Source: Pseudomonas sp.
GTDB lineage: Bacteria; Pseudomonadota; Gammaproteobacteria; Pseudomonadales; Pseudomonadaceae
Assembly: GCA_030654635.1 (NCBI GenBank)
Contig: JAURXE010000503.1
Coordinates: forward strand, 1 to 5,875
Length of the DNA stretch: 5,875 bases
Direction of reading: 5' to 3'
The position numbers were made by a program, and so were the translations under genes. The stretch's first letter is position 1. Each line of letters opens with the position of its first letter. Of this stretch, positions 1 through 5,875 are shown in pieces. The notes beneath the pieces are model-generated. The model saw only the letters and a list, made by a program, of their open reading frames with translations. It had not been told where the DNA came from and did not search any database.

Positions 1-455
1 GAAATAGCCAGGGAGCCGATGCTGGATGCGCCAGTGTTATGAGCGGCAACGGAGCCCGCTTTTGGCACATAAGTACCCCCCATATAGATACCACCAACGC
101 TAACAGTACCGGTCATGGTTGGCAGAGAGATGGCCAGTTGCTCGGTGGCTACTGCTGCACCACCACCAACAGGAGTGATCATTGTGGTGACCACATCAAT
201 CATCAACGGCGCTGCATCGGAGATGGTGAAACCGGTGAAGCCGATGTTGGTCAGGTTCAAGCTACCACCGCCGGTGTCACCGTCGGTGTATTTAACGTTA
301 CCAACTGAACCTGCGAAGTTACCGGAAATGCTGATGCCGTCTTGACCGGTTACCGAAGAAAGAGCCGAGTCGTCCATCGAAGTCATGCTGGCTTGAGCCA
401 TGAACGGAGCGGCGAGTACGGCAGCAGCGAAAGCGATTTGTTTGAAGCTTTTCAT
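1..455 (-). CDS. Exported FilA-like protein, DUF6160-type N-terminus (3' end outside window)
   Basis: The frame is open from the ATG at 455-453 to the window edge, giving 151 visible residues and no stop. Residues 1-22 form a typical Sec signal peptide: a basic start (MKSFKQ), an Ala-rich hydrophobic core and a likely AQA|S cleavage site after residue 22. Just after this comes MDDSALSSVTGQDGISI (residues 27-43), the 'L/M-DD-[SE]-x-L-x-x-V-[TS]-G-Q-x-G' signature known from DUF6160 / 'putative pilus system protein FilA' proteins of Pseudomonas and Acinetobacter relatives. The rest is rich in Gly, Ser, Thr and Val (for example GDTGGGS and VGGIYMGG) with no Cys, as in a secreted beta-rich protein. 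GGAGAG lies 7 nt upstream of the ATG and fixes the start. The gene sits 239 bp downstream of two LuxR-type regulators on the same strand and is probably their target, or the first gene of a target operon; this is inference. Biochemical function is unknown. The pilus link comes from family naming only. Export is well supported, the family fairly well. Confidence 0.8.
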   Translation of the reverse strand, partial: MKSFKQIAFAAAVLAAPFMAQASMTSMDDSALSSVTGQDGISISGNFAGSVGNVKYTDGDTGGGSLNLTNIGFTGFTISDAAPLMIDVVTTMITPVGGGAAVATEQLAISLPTMTGTVSVGGIYMGGTYVPKAGSVAAHNTGASSIGSLAI

Positions 456-462
456 TATTTTT

Positions 463-468
463 CTCTCC
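463..468 (-). promoter_or_regulatory. Shine-Dalgarno site of the FilA-like gene
   Basis: The minus strand reads GGAGAG followed by a 7-nt A/T-rich spacer and then ATG at 455. This is a strong, well-placed ribosome binding site. It contrasts with the second regulator gene, which has no clear one, and suggests that the exported protein can be made at high level once transcribed. Confidence 0.75.
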
Positions 469-484
469 AATGGTTCAGGTAGGT

Positions 485-498
485 TGCCCCCACGGGCA
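485..498 (-). other. Small hairpin upstream of the FilA-like gene
   Basis: TGCCC (485-489) and GGGCA (494-498) form a 5-bp perfect inverted repeat with a 4-nt loop, about 17 nt upstream of the Shine-Dalgarno site on the minus strand. An alternative outer pairing, GTTGC (483-487) with GCAAC (505-509), competes with it. If the transcript starts upstream, this would be a leader hairpin. Its small size means it could be chance. Confidence 0.3.
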
Positions 499-532
499 CT
501 GTCAGCAACTCCTTGCTGCAAACAGCTGGACC

Positions 533-601
533 GCTTGCGCCAATCTCCCAGTGAGTCGTTACTTCCTAGTCACGACCCGCTGGGATGTATACAGCGCAAG
601 C
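533..601. repeat. 69-bp broken palindrome in the regulator/FilA-like gap
   Basis: The outer arms GCTTGCGC (533-540) and GCGCAAGC (594-601) are perfectly complementary over 8 bp. Inside them, 546-585 is a 40-bp near-palindrome: TCCCAG/CTGGGA, then a G-C pair between two mismatches, then GTCGT/ACGAC, one mismatch, ACT/AGT and a TCCT centre. That gives 15 of 18 matched arm positions. The inner and outer parts are separated by 5 nt on one side and 8 nt on the other; the 8-nt side is itself the palindrome TGTATACA (586-593). Neither strand has a T-run after it, so it is not a standard intrinsic terminator. It could be a multi-part operator, a cruciform, a structured leader RNA or the remnant of a small mobile repeat. 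The symmetry is seen directly; the role is unknown. Confidence 0.6.
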
Positions 602-624
602 TTGTTGTCCTGGCCCTCAAGTTA

Positions 625-647
625 CTGGCAGTGCCCCCGACTGCCAG
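625..647. promoter_or_regulatory. Perfect 8-bp inverted repeat, possible operator or terminator-like stem
   Basis: CTGGCAGT (625-632) and ACTGCCAG (640-647) are exact reverse complements around a 7-nt GC-only loop. The stem lies about 47 nt past the stop of the upstream regulator gene and about 170 nt before the FilA-like ATG. As RNA it would fold stably, but no U-tract follows on the minus strand, so factor-independent termination is doubtful. As DNA, the 23-bp dyad could be bound by a dimeric regulator. Confidence 0.45.
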
Positions 648-648
648 C

Positions 649-663
649 CCATCCAAGGGATGG
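649..663. other. Short perfect inverted repeat next to the regulator stop
   Basis: CCATCC (649-654) and GGATGG (658-663) are complementary with a 3-nt loop, one base away from the larger 625-647 stem. On the minus-strand transcript the two hairpins would stack one after the other, starting about 30 nt after the regulator stop codon. Together they might protect the 3' end of the regulator mRNA or slow the polymerase. There is no U-tract. Alone this stem could be chance. Confidence 0.3.
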
Positions 664-694
664 AGCAACCCTTGCGGATAAAATCCAACGCGCC

Positions 695-3406
695 TCAGGC
701 CTCATTTAACAGGCCCATACTTTTACCTTTGAGTACCGCCTGGGTGCGGCTGCGCACCCCCAGCTTGGCGAACAGGTTATGCAGGTGCCACTTGATGGTG
801 GCCTCCGACAGATGCACGGCCTGGGCAATATCGCGATTCGACAAGCCAGCTGCCACGAAGCGTAAAATTTCTTGCTCGCGATGGCTAACATCATGATTTT
901 CATCGAAATTATCTGGATTTACGGCCAGTCTGCGACACTGCTCACGCAAGGTTTCCGCCACCCCCAGCCAAGCACCGGCCCGCTTGGCATCCTGTGCCGA
1001 CCAGGCGTCCCAGAGCGGTAACAGCCACAAGGCATCATCCTGAAACAGCCGCCGGTAACCGCAGGCCCAAGCCTCTTCCAGGGTGGTTTGGAATAAGGCA
1101 AAGGCCTTTTCGCCGTTACCTTTGCGCCAATACGCTACCGAGAGTAACAGCGACACGCGCAGCCGCCGGTCACGTTGATGCTCATCAAACGGCTTGGCCA
1201 AGCAGGCTTCGAGAACCGCTTGGGCTTTGTCGGCGCGCCGCTCGCTCAAAGCCAGGCGCGCTTGCGTCAAAGCCAAGGCAATCTGTGCATCCGGGTGGCG
1301 CCCGACGGGCAAAACCTCCAGATGGCGCTGCAACTGTAAGCAGATTCGCTCCGCCTCATTGGGTCGGCGCATCCAGAGTAAAAACTGCACTTTGCAACTC
1401 ATCGCAAAGGCAAACACCCGCTCATAGCCCGGACGCTGCAACCCAGCCAGCCATTCGTCGAGCTGGACCAAGGCCTGCTCGGCTTCACCGGCATAAAACT
1501 GCGCCTTAACCATCACCAACTGACCCCGGCTGATTAACTCGATCGGGGTGGCAACATCGCGCCAGGTAGTAGCCAGGGGCAATTCAGCCAGAATGGCGGC
1601 GTGACGATCCTGCTCGTAAAGAATATCGGCATAGGCCAACACCAAAGGTCCGCCGACCCGGCTACGTCGGCCGAATACCCGCTCAACCCGGCCGCGCGCC
1701 GCCTCAGCCTGAGCACGGCCACGCTCAAGATCGCCGCGCTCTTTGCAAATCAATACTTCCAACAGGCTGATCATGACTTGCAAGTATTCACTGTCCGACT
1801 GCAGCAAGTTTTCCCGCGCCGCGCTGATCGACTTTTGCGCCTCGGCAAAGTTGTTCAGCAAGGCATAAGCCGCCGCCTGAATGCAGTTCATGCTGGCGCG
1901 AAAGATCGGCTGATCAGCCGGTACCATACTCAGCCATTGGCGACAGACTTTTAAGCAGTTTTCCAGCTTGTCTTGATACAACAGCACCAGCGCTTTAAGC
2001 AGCTGTGCGGCCACCAACAACTCTGCCAACCCAAAGTGCATGGCCTTGCCACGGCCTTGCATCAAGCGCGTGCTGACCTCCTCAATCAGCGCTTCGGCCT
2101 CGGCAAACTTTTGCTCAAAGGCCAACTGCCAGGCATAAAAAATCTGAAACACCGGATGCTCGCGGACCACCTCGGCGGGCACCTGATTAATCATGCTCAG
2201 CACATCGTAGACGCGGTTACCGGCGATCAAGCGCGAGCCTTGGCGCTCCAACAACTCGGCGGCAAAGCTGTAGTCGCGGGCCCGTAGCGCGTACTTGATC
2301 GCCCGATCTGGCAGATCGCGAGCCTCGCACCAACGCGCGGCAGCATGGCGTAACGCCGAGGAATCTCCACGTTTAGCCAAGCGCCCCTGCAGGTACTCGG
2401 CAAACAGATGGTGATAGCGAAACCACTCACCCTGCTCATCCAGACTGATGATGAATAACTGCTCACTCTGCAAACGCATCAGCATGCTTAACGCATCGCG
2501 CCGCCCCGTCAGGGCATTGCATAGCTCGGCGCAAAACTCATCGAGCACCGAGGTCTGATCGAGAAACAGCTGCAGATCATCGGGCAAACTATTGAGCACA
2601 TCTTCGGCCAAGTAATCGGCAATATTGCGCTCGGTGCCGCACAGCCCGGCGATAAAGGCCTGGCGATCGGCATGCCGGCTCAAGGCCAGAGCCGTCAGAT
2701 GCAGAGCGGTAATCCAGCCTTCGGTGCGCTGCTGAATCAGCTTCAATTCGGCCGGGCTTAGCTCGATTTTTTTAATCTCGCGAAAGTAAAGCTCGGTCTC
2801 CTCCACACTCAACCGCAAATCTTCCGCCTGTATGCACAGCACGGCCTGTTCGGCGCTGACAAACTGCGGTTTGTAGCGACTACTGATGATCAGGTGCAGG
2901 TTGTCTGGCAACTTCTCCAGCAGGTAACGCACGCCCTGGCCAATGGAGGGATGCCGGATCAGATGAAAGTCATCGATGATCAAGTACAGCTCGCCCGCCA
3001 GGCGTTTTAGATCGACCACAAAAGCATCGATCAGCGCCTCAACCGGCCAGCTGACGTCGCCGGGCACCATGCCATTGAGGCTGCAGGCAAAACCTGGCGC
3101 CACCTCGGCAATGGCCGCGCCAAGGTATTGCAGCAAGCGCTGCGGCTCACTGTCGGACTCATCGCACGATAACCACGCGACCCGCGCCCCCTGTTGCTGC
3201 AAGCGCTGCCGATAAAGGCTCAATACGGTACTTTTGCCGAACCCGGCCGGTGCGCTCAGCAGCAGTAAACGTTGTTGGCGGGCAGCCAGCAGCCGTTCGA
3301 TCAACAGCCGTCGCTCCAGCAAGGCCGGATCGTCGGCGTCAGCCGGAAACAACTTGGTGCGCAACAGCGGCGGTGTAGGTTGGGTTGGCGACAATGGCTG
3401 ATTCAT
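695..3406 (-). CDS. MalT/LAL-type ATP-dependent LuxR-family transcriptional regulator (complete)
   Basis: This 903-residue protein is close to MalT in length and has the full large ATP-binding LuxR (LAL) layout, probably a cytoplasmic DNA-binding activator. The N-terminal LLRTKLFP (residues 14-21) is the usual family opening, supporting the ATG at 3406. Walker A is APAGFGKST (52-60). Walker B is YLIIDDFHLI (141-150), very like MalT. An ISSR sensor-type motif sits at 174-177, TEGW at 228-231 and RYHHLFAEYL at 330-339. Residues ~350-830 are Ala/Leu-rich helical repeats of TPR type, the usual ligand-sensing and oligomerisation part. Residues 841-893 are the LuxR helix-turn-helix, with GLSNRDIA and recognition helix TIKWHLHN. 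The gene starts inside the stop of the preceding paralogue (ATGA overlap) and has no clear Shine-Dalgarno site, so translation is probably coupled. The segment after the sensor motif is about 4 residues shorter than in the paralogue and lacks its PPLxL...G pattern. The inducer is unknown. The family assignment is very secure. Confidence 0.96.
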   Translation of the reverse strand: MNQPLSPTQPTPPLLRTKLFPADADDPALLERRLLIERLLAARQQRLLLLSAPAGFGKSTVLSLYRQRLQQQGARVAWLSCDESDSEPQRLLQYLGAAIAEVAPGFACSLNGMVPGDVSWPVEALIDAFVVDLKRLAGELYLIIDDFHLIRHPSIGQGVRYLLEKLPDNLHLIISSRYKPQFVSAEQAVLCIQAEDLRLSVEETELYFREIKKIELSPAELKLIQQRTEGWITALHLTALALSRHADRQAFIAGLCGTERNIADYLAEDVLNSLPDDLQLFLDQTSVLDEFCAELCNALTGRRDALSMLMRLQSEQLFIISLDEQGEWFRYHHLFAEYLQGRLAKRGDSSALRHAAARWCEARDLPDRAIKYALRARDYSFAAELLERQGSRLIAGNRVYDVLSMINQVPAEVVREHPVFQIFYAWQLAFEQKFAEAEALIEEVSTRLMQGRGKAMHFGLAELLVAAQLLKALVLLYQDKLENCLKVCRQWLSMVPADQPIFRASMNCIQAAAYALLNNFAEAQKSISAARENLLQSDSEYLQVMISLLEVLICKERGDLERGRAQAEAARGRVERVFGRRSRVGGPLVLAYADILYEQDRHAAILAELPLATTWRDVATPIELISRGQLVMVKAQFYAGEAEQALVQLDEWLAGLQRPGYERVFAFAMSCKVQFLLWMRRPNEAERICLQLQRHLEVLPVGRHPDAQIALALTQARLALSERRADKAQAVLEACLAKPFDEHQRDRRLRVSLLLSVAYWRKGNGEKAFALFQTTLEEAWACGYRRLFQDDALWLLPLWDAWSAQDAKRAGAWLGVAETLREQCRRLAVNPDNFDENHDVSHREQEILRFVAAGLSNRDIAQAVHLSEATIKWHLHNLFAKLGVRSRTQAVLKGKSMGLLNEA
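776..793 (-). repeat. 18-bp identity shared by the two helix-turn-helix coding segments, copy 1
   Basis: The plus-strand string GTTATGCAGGTGCCACTT occurs here and again at 3481-3498. Both copies encode the KWHLHN part of the LuxR recognition helix in the two paralogous regulators. It reflects either recent common descent or strong constraint on this segment, not a separate element. Confidence 0.85.
3403..3406 (-). promoter_or_regulatory. ATGA start/stop overlap coupling the two regulators
   Basis: On the minus strand ATG (3406-3404) of the second regulator overlaps TGA (3405-3403) of the first. The 20 nt before the ATG contain no good purine-rich ribosome binding site. Together these point to termination-reinitiation and therefore stoichiometric production of the two proteins. 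Confidence 0.8.
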
Positions 3407-5875
3407 GATTCAAGCAAACTCAATTCGCGGACACGGCGAATAGCCTGGGTACGATTTCGCACCTTGAGCTTTTCGTAGATGTTATGCAGGTGCCACTTCA
3501 CGGTGCCCAAGGCCAACGACAGTTGCTGACCAATTTCATCGTTGGACAGCCCTTTGGCGGCCAGACACACCACTTCACGCTCACGCTCGGTGAGCGCCTC
3601 TTCCAGCACCTCAGCCGATCTGCGCAGGCTCTGCCCCGGCCACAGCGCCAGCACGCTGCGGATAAAACCTTGCAGCGCCGGCTGGCGTTCGGCCGACTCC
3701 AATTGCACCAGCAATTGCCGAATCGCCTCGCCTTCCTCGATAAACAGACTGCGCAGCCCTTCCCGCTCGGCGCTTAGCAAACACTCCTGCAACAAGCTTT
3801 GGCCGCGCTCCTGATAGCCCAGGCGCTGATAGCTCAGGGCCGCCAACAGGTCCAGCCGCAGGCGCTGCAAGCCGTGCCAGCTCGGCTGTAACAGGGCACG
3901 GGCCTGGGTGATTTCGTGTAGCGCCTCGCTGTAATTACCGCGGGCCTGCTGCAAGCGAATCCGGCTAATGGCCAGCACCCAGAGCACTGGATTAAACCCG
4001 GCCGGCTGATACTGCTCGGCGCGTTTGGCCCATTCAAAACTCTGCAAGCGCTGCTCGGCCCGCTTGATTCTATCGGTCGCCGGCTCTTGCAGAATCAAAG
4101 CAATCTCATCGCCCACCGCTTGCGCGTAAAAGCGCCAAGACTGGTTACGGGCGGCCAGATTCTGCATCAGCGCCAGGCTGGCCATGGCCTCCTTGGGTTT
4201 GTCTTGCATGCGCTGGGTGCGGGCCAAACAGAGCATGGCCTGGGCATACAGGTCGATCGGATTGATCACATCGACGGTCGCCAAGGCCCACTTGAGTTTC
4301 TCTTCCAGACCTTCCAGCTGACCTTGCTGATAGGCAATCAATGCCTCGCAAATCGCCGGCAACGCCAGAGCCCGCGATTTCTCGCCAAACCAGGGCAGAA
4401 CCCGCGTGCGTAACTGGGCGAACAACAGCTGCGCCTGTTTGACCTGGCCCTGCTCCAAGGCCATAAAAATCTCGACGTTGACCAGCTGCATATCGAGGTA
4501 CCGGCCCTCGAGAAAATGATTGCGCTGCTGCGCCAGAGCCAGCAACCGCCGCGCATGTTCGGGCTGGATCAGCACCACATGCGCCAACGCGCCGATGATC
4601 AAGATCGCCACTTCCAAAAACGCGCTGTGCTGACCTAATTGCGGTTCGATTTTGCGCGCCAAGTTGACACAGGCTTGCAGGTCATCTTTTTGCAGCGCCA
4701 GCACCGCCTTGACCGCCAATACCGCAAGGTAGTTATCGGTCACCTGGGTATCGGTTTTGCCACTCTCAAAGCGCGCCAATAACGCATCCAGCATGCCGTT
4801 GGCTTGCGGCAATGCCAGCTCCGCGGCTTTATCCCAGACCTCAGCCAAAACCAAAATCGGAAAGCGCTCGGCAATCGCATCCGGCACCTGCTTACGCCAA
4901 CGGTAAATCTGATTGAGCTGACCGCGATTGATCATCTCCAGGCCACAGGCATCCACCAGGGCGGCGAGCATTTCCGAGTCTTCGGCCAGGCCCGCGTGTT
5001 CGATGGCCAAGTCCTGCATATGGTGATTGGTGAACCACAGGCTGGCATTGAAATGCAGCTGCTTGAAACGCTCGGGATCGCGGCCTTTGAGCCGCGCCTG
5101 GAGAAACTCAGCAAACACATTGTGAAAGCGATACCACTGCCGCTCACGGTCCAGGGGCAGCAAAAACAACTGCATGACTTCCAAGCTTTCCAACAATTGC
5201 TGACCGTCTTGGCGACCGGTCAGGGCGCTGGCCAAATCGCCACTGACTTGGCGGGCCACACTCAGCGCCAGCAAGGCCTCCTGCAAGTCCGGCGGCAACT
5301 GCTCAAACACCGAGCAGAGCAGATACTCACCCACCGCCACTTGGTCCGCGCCAATGTCTGGCATTTGCCCGCCCGCGGGCGGCTGGTTACGCAGCCAAAG
5401 GCTGGCCAGATGCACGCCGACCATCCAACCTTCGGTATGCCGATGCAATTCTACTAACGCCTGCTGATTAATCTGCAGGCCCAAGCGGCCCAGGTAGTCA
5501 CCGGTCTGATCCAGGCTTAAGCGCAACTCCTGCGGGCCGATTTCCAGCAACAGTCCTTTGGCGCGCCAGGTGGCCAGGCTCAAGGGAGGTTGCGAGCGGC
5601 TGCCAAGCGCCAAGGTGAAGCCATTTGGGGCCAGACGTACCAGGCGATTCAAGGCGCTGTACAACTCCGGATCGCGCAGCAGATGCAAATCATCCAACAC
5701 CAGCAGCAACGGCTGAGTGGCTTGCACAAGGTCCACCAAGAGACTTTCCATAACCGCGGCAACCGGCACGCGCATGGTGTTTTGCAGATAACCCAACGCA
5801 TCCTGACCGACACCCGGCAGGGCGCTGCTTAATGCCTCGATTAATTGCCGATAAAAGCGTGACGGATCATCGTCC
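3403..5875 (-). CDS. MalT/LAL-type ATP-dependent LuxR-family transcriptional regulator (N-terminus outside window)
   Basis: The frame is open to the right edge, giving 823 visible residues. It does not begin at the internal TTG at 5796, because family sequence continues upstream of it (DDDPSRFYRQLIEAL). By alignment with the neighbouring paralogue about 85 residues, including Walker A, are missing, so the full protein should be near 905 residues. Numbered from the edge: Walker B is LLLVLDDLHLL (56-66); a GSR sensor-type motif (91-93) is followed by the canonical PPLSLATWRAKG (96-107); TEGW is at 147-150; an FHNVFAEFL motif comes later; then a long TPR-like helical region; and a LuxR helix-turn-helix at about 761-812 with GLSNDEIG and TVKWHLHN. 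It is the upstream member of a two-gene unit with the 695-3406 regulator. Its own promoter is not in the window. It is probably a transcriptional activator; ligand and targets are unknown. Whether its ATPase is intact cannot be judged without the missing Walker A. Confidence 0.95.
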   Translation of the reverse strand, partial: DDDPSRFYRQLIEALSSALPGVGQDALGYLQNTMRVPVAAVMESLLVDLVQATQPLLLVLDDLHLLRDPELYSALNRLVRLAPNGFTLALGSRSQPPLSLATWRAKGLLLEIGPQELRLSLDQTGDYLGRLGLQINQQALVELHRHTEGWMVGVHLASLWLRNQPPAGGQMPDIGADQVAVGEYLLCSVFEQLPPDLQEALLALSVARQVSGDLASALTGRQDGQQLLESLEVMQLFLLPLDRERQWYRFHNVFAEFLQARLKGRDPERFKQLHFNASLWFTNHHMQDLAIEHAGLAEDSEMLAALVDACGLEMINRGQLNQIYRWRKQVPDAIAERFPILVLAEVWDKAAELALPQANGMLDALLARFESGKTDTQVTDNYLAVLAVKAVLALQKDDLQACVNLARKIEPQLGQHSAFLEVAILIIGALAHVVLIQPEHARRLLALAQQRNHFLEGRYLDMQLVNVEIFMALEQGQVKQAQLLFAQLRTRVLPWFGEKSRALALPAICEALIAYQQGQLEGLEEKLKWALATVDVINPIDLYAQAMLCLARTQRMQDKPKEAMASLALMQNLAARNQSWRFYAQAVGDEIALILQEPATDRIKRAEQRLQSFEWAKRAEQYQPAGFNPVLWVLAISRIRLQQARGNYSEALHEITQARALLQPSWHGLQRLRLDLLAALSYQRLGYQERGQSLLQECLLSAEREGLRSLFIEEGEAIRQLLVQLESAERQPALQGFIRSVLALWPGQSLRRSAEVLEEALTEREREVVCLAAKGLSNDEIGQQLSLALGTVKWHLHNIYEKLKVRNRTQAIRRVRELSLLES
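3481..3498 (-). repeat. 18-bp identity shared by the two helix-turn-helix coding segments, copy 2
   Basis: This is the second copy of the 18-bp string at 776-793, encoding KWHLHN in the upstream regulator. The flanking bases diverge, so the match is limited to the recognition-helix codons. Confidence 0.85.

Noticed and set aside
39..345. Two overlapping short plus-strand frames at the left end
   Set aside because: They are antisense to the FilA-like gene, which has a signal peptide, a family signature and a good ribosome binding site on the minus strand.
586..593. TGTATACA as a sigma-70 -10 box for the FilA-like gene
   Set aside because: No acceptable -35 element lies 16-18 bp upstream on the minus strand, and the string is better explained as a palindrome inside the larger dyad.
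533..601. Integron attC or Xer/dif-like recombination site
   Set aside because: The palindrome lacks the RYYYAAC/GTTRRRY core sites of attC and shows no resemblance to dif arms.
632..647. Sigma-54 promoter (TGGCA...GGGCA-like string on the minus strand)
   Set aside because: The GG-to-GC spacing is one base short and the -12 TTGC is not present. The string is part of the perfect inverted repeat at 625-647.
994..1509. 171-codon open frame on the plus strand
   Set aside because: It is antisense to the TPR-like region of the 695-3406 regulator, has an Arg/Pro/Ala-biased composition and shows no family features.
4804..5457. 217-codon open frame on the plus strand
   Set aside because: It lies wholly antisense to the regulator at 3403-5875, whose conserved motifs run through the same region. 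Its product is Gln/His/Leu-rich with no recognisable domain, as expected from the complement of GC-rich coding DNA.
5794..5796. TTG as the start codon of the upstream regulator
   Set aside because: The same frame stays open to the window edge and encodes conserved LAL sequence (DDDPSRFYRQLIEAL) upstream of it, so the true start is outside the window.

Overview
The window carries three genes, all on the minus strand. Read in the direction of transcription, from high to low coordinates, they are: (i) a large ATP-dependent LuxR-family regulator whose first ~85 residues lie beyond the right edge (3403-5875); (ii) a second, complete, paralogous 903-residue regulator (695-3406), whose ATG overlaps the stop of the first in an ATGA junction; and (iii) after a 239-bp gap, the first 151 codons of a small exported protein (1-455) that resembles the DUF6160/FilA family and runs off the left edge. 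The plus strand has no convincing gene.

Organism: the moderately GC-rich coding style, the MalT-like LuxR regulators and the FilA/DUF6160-type signal-peptide protein suggest a gammaproteobacterium of the Pseudomonas/Marinobacter/Acinetobacter/Alcanivorax sort. This is inferred from family distribution. No rRNA or other taxonomic marker is present.

The two regulators share the MalT/LAL architecture: an N-terminal STAND-type P-loop ATPase, a long helical TPR-like middle and a C-terminal FixJ/LuxR helix-turn-helix. Their recognition helices are nearly the same (T-[VI]-KWHLHN-[IL]-x-x-KL), so they probably read similar DNA sites. The complete one keeps both Walker motifs. In the partial one, Walker B is visible and Walker A would lie outside the window. 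The 4-nt overlap implies co-transcription and translational coupling, hence a roughly 1:1 pair.

The 239-bp gap (456-694) is unusually rich in dyad symmetry. It holds a large broken palindrome (533-601), a perfect 8-bp inverted repeat (625-647) and two smaller hairpins. None is followed by a T-run on the minus strand, so a classic intrinsic terminator is not evident. I found no good sigma-70 promoter there, which would fit an activator-dependent promoter. The working hypothesis is that the regulator pair controls the exported FilA-like protein and whatever lies downstream of it, with the dyads as operators or leader-RNA structures. That link is inference from position only.
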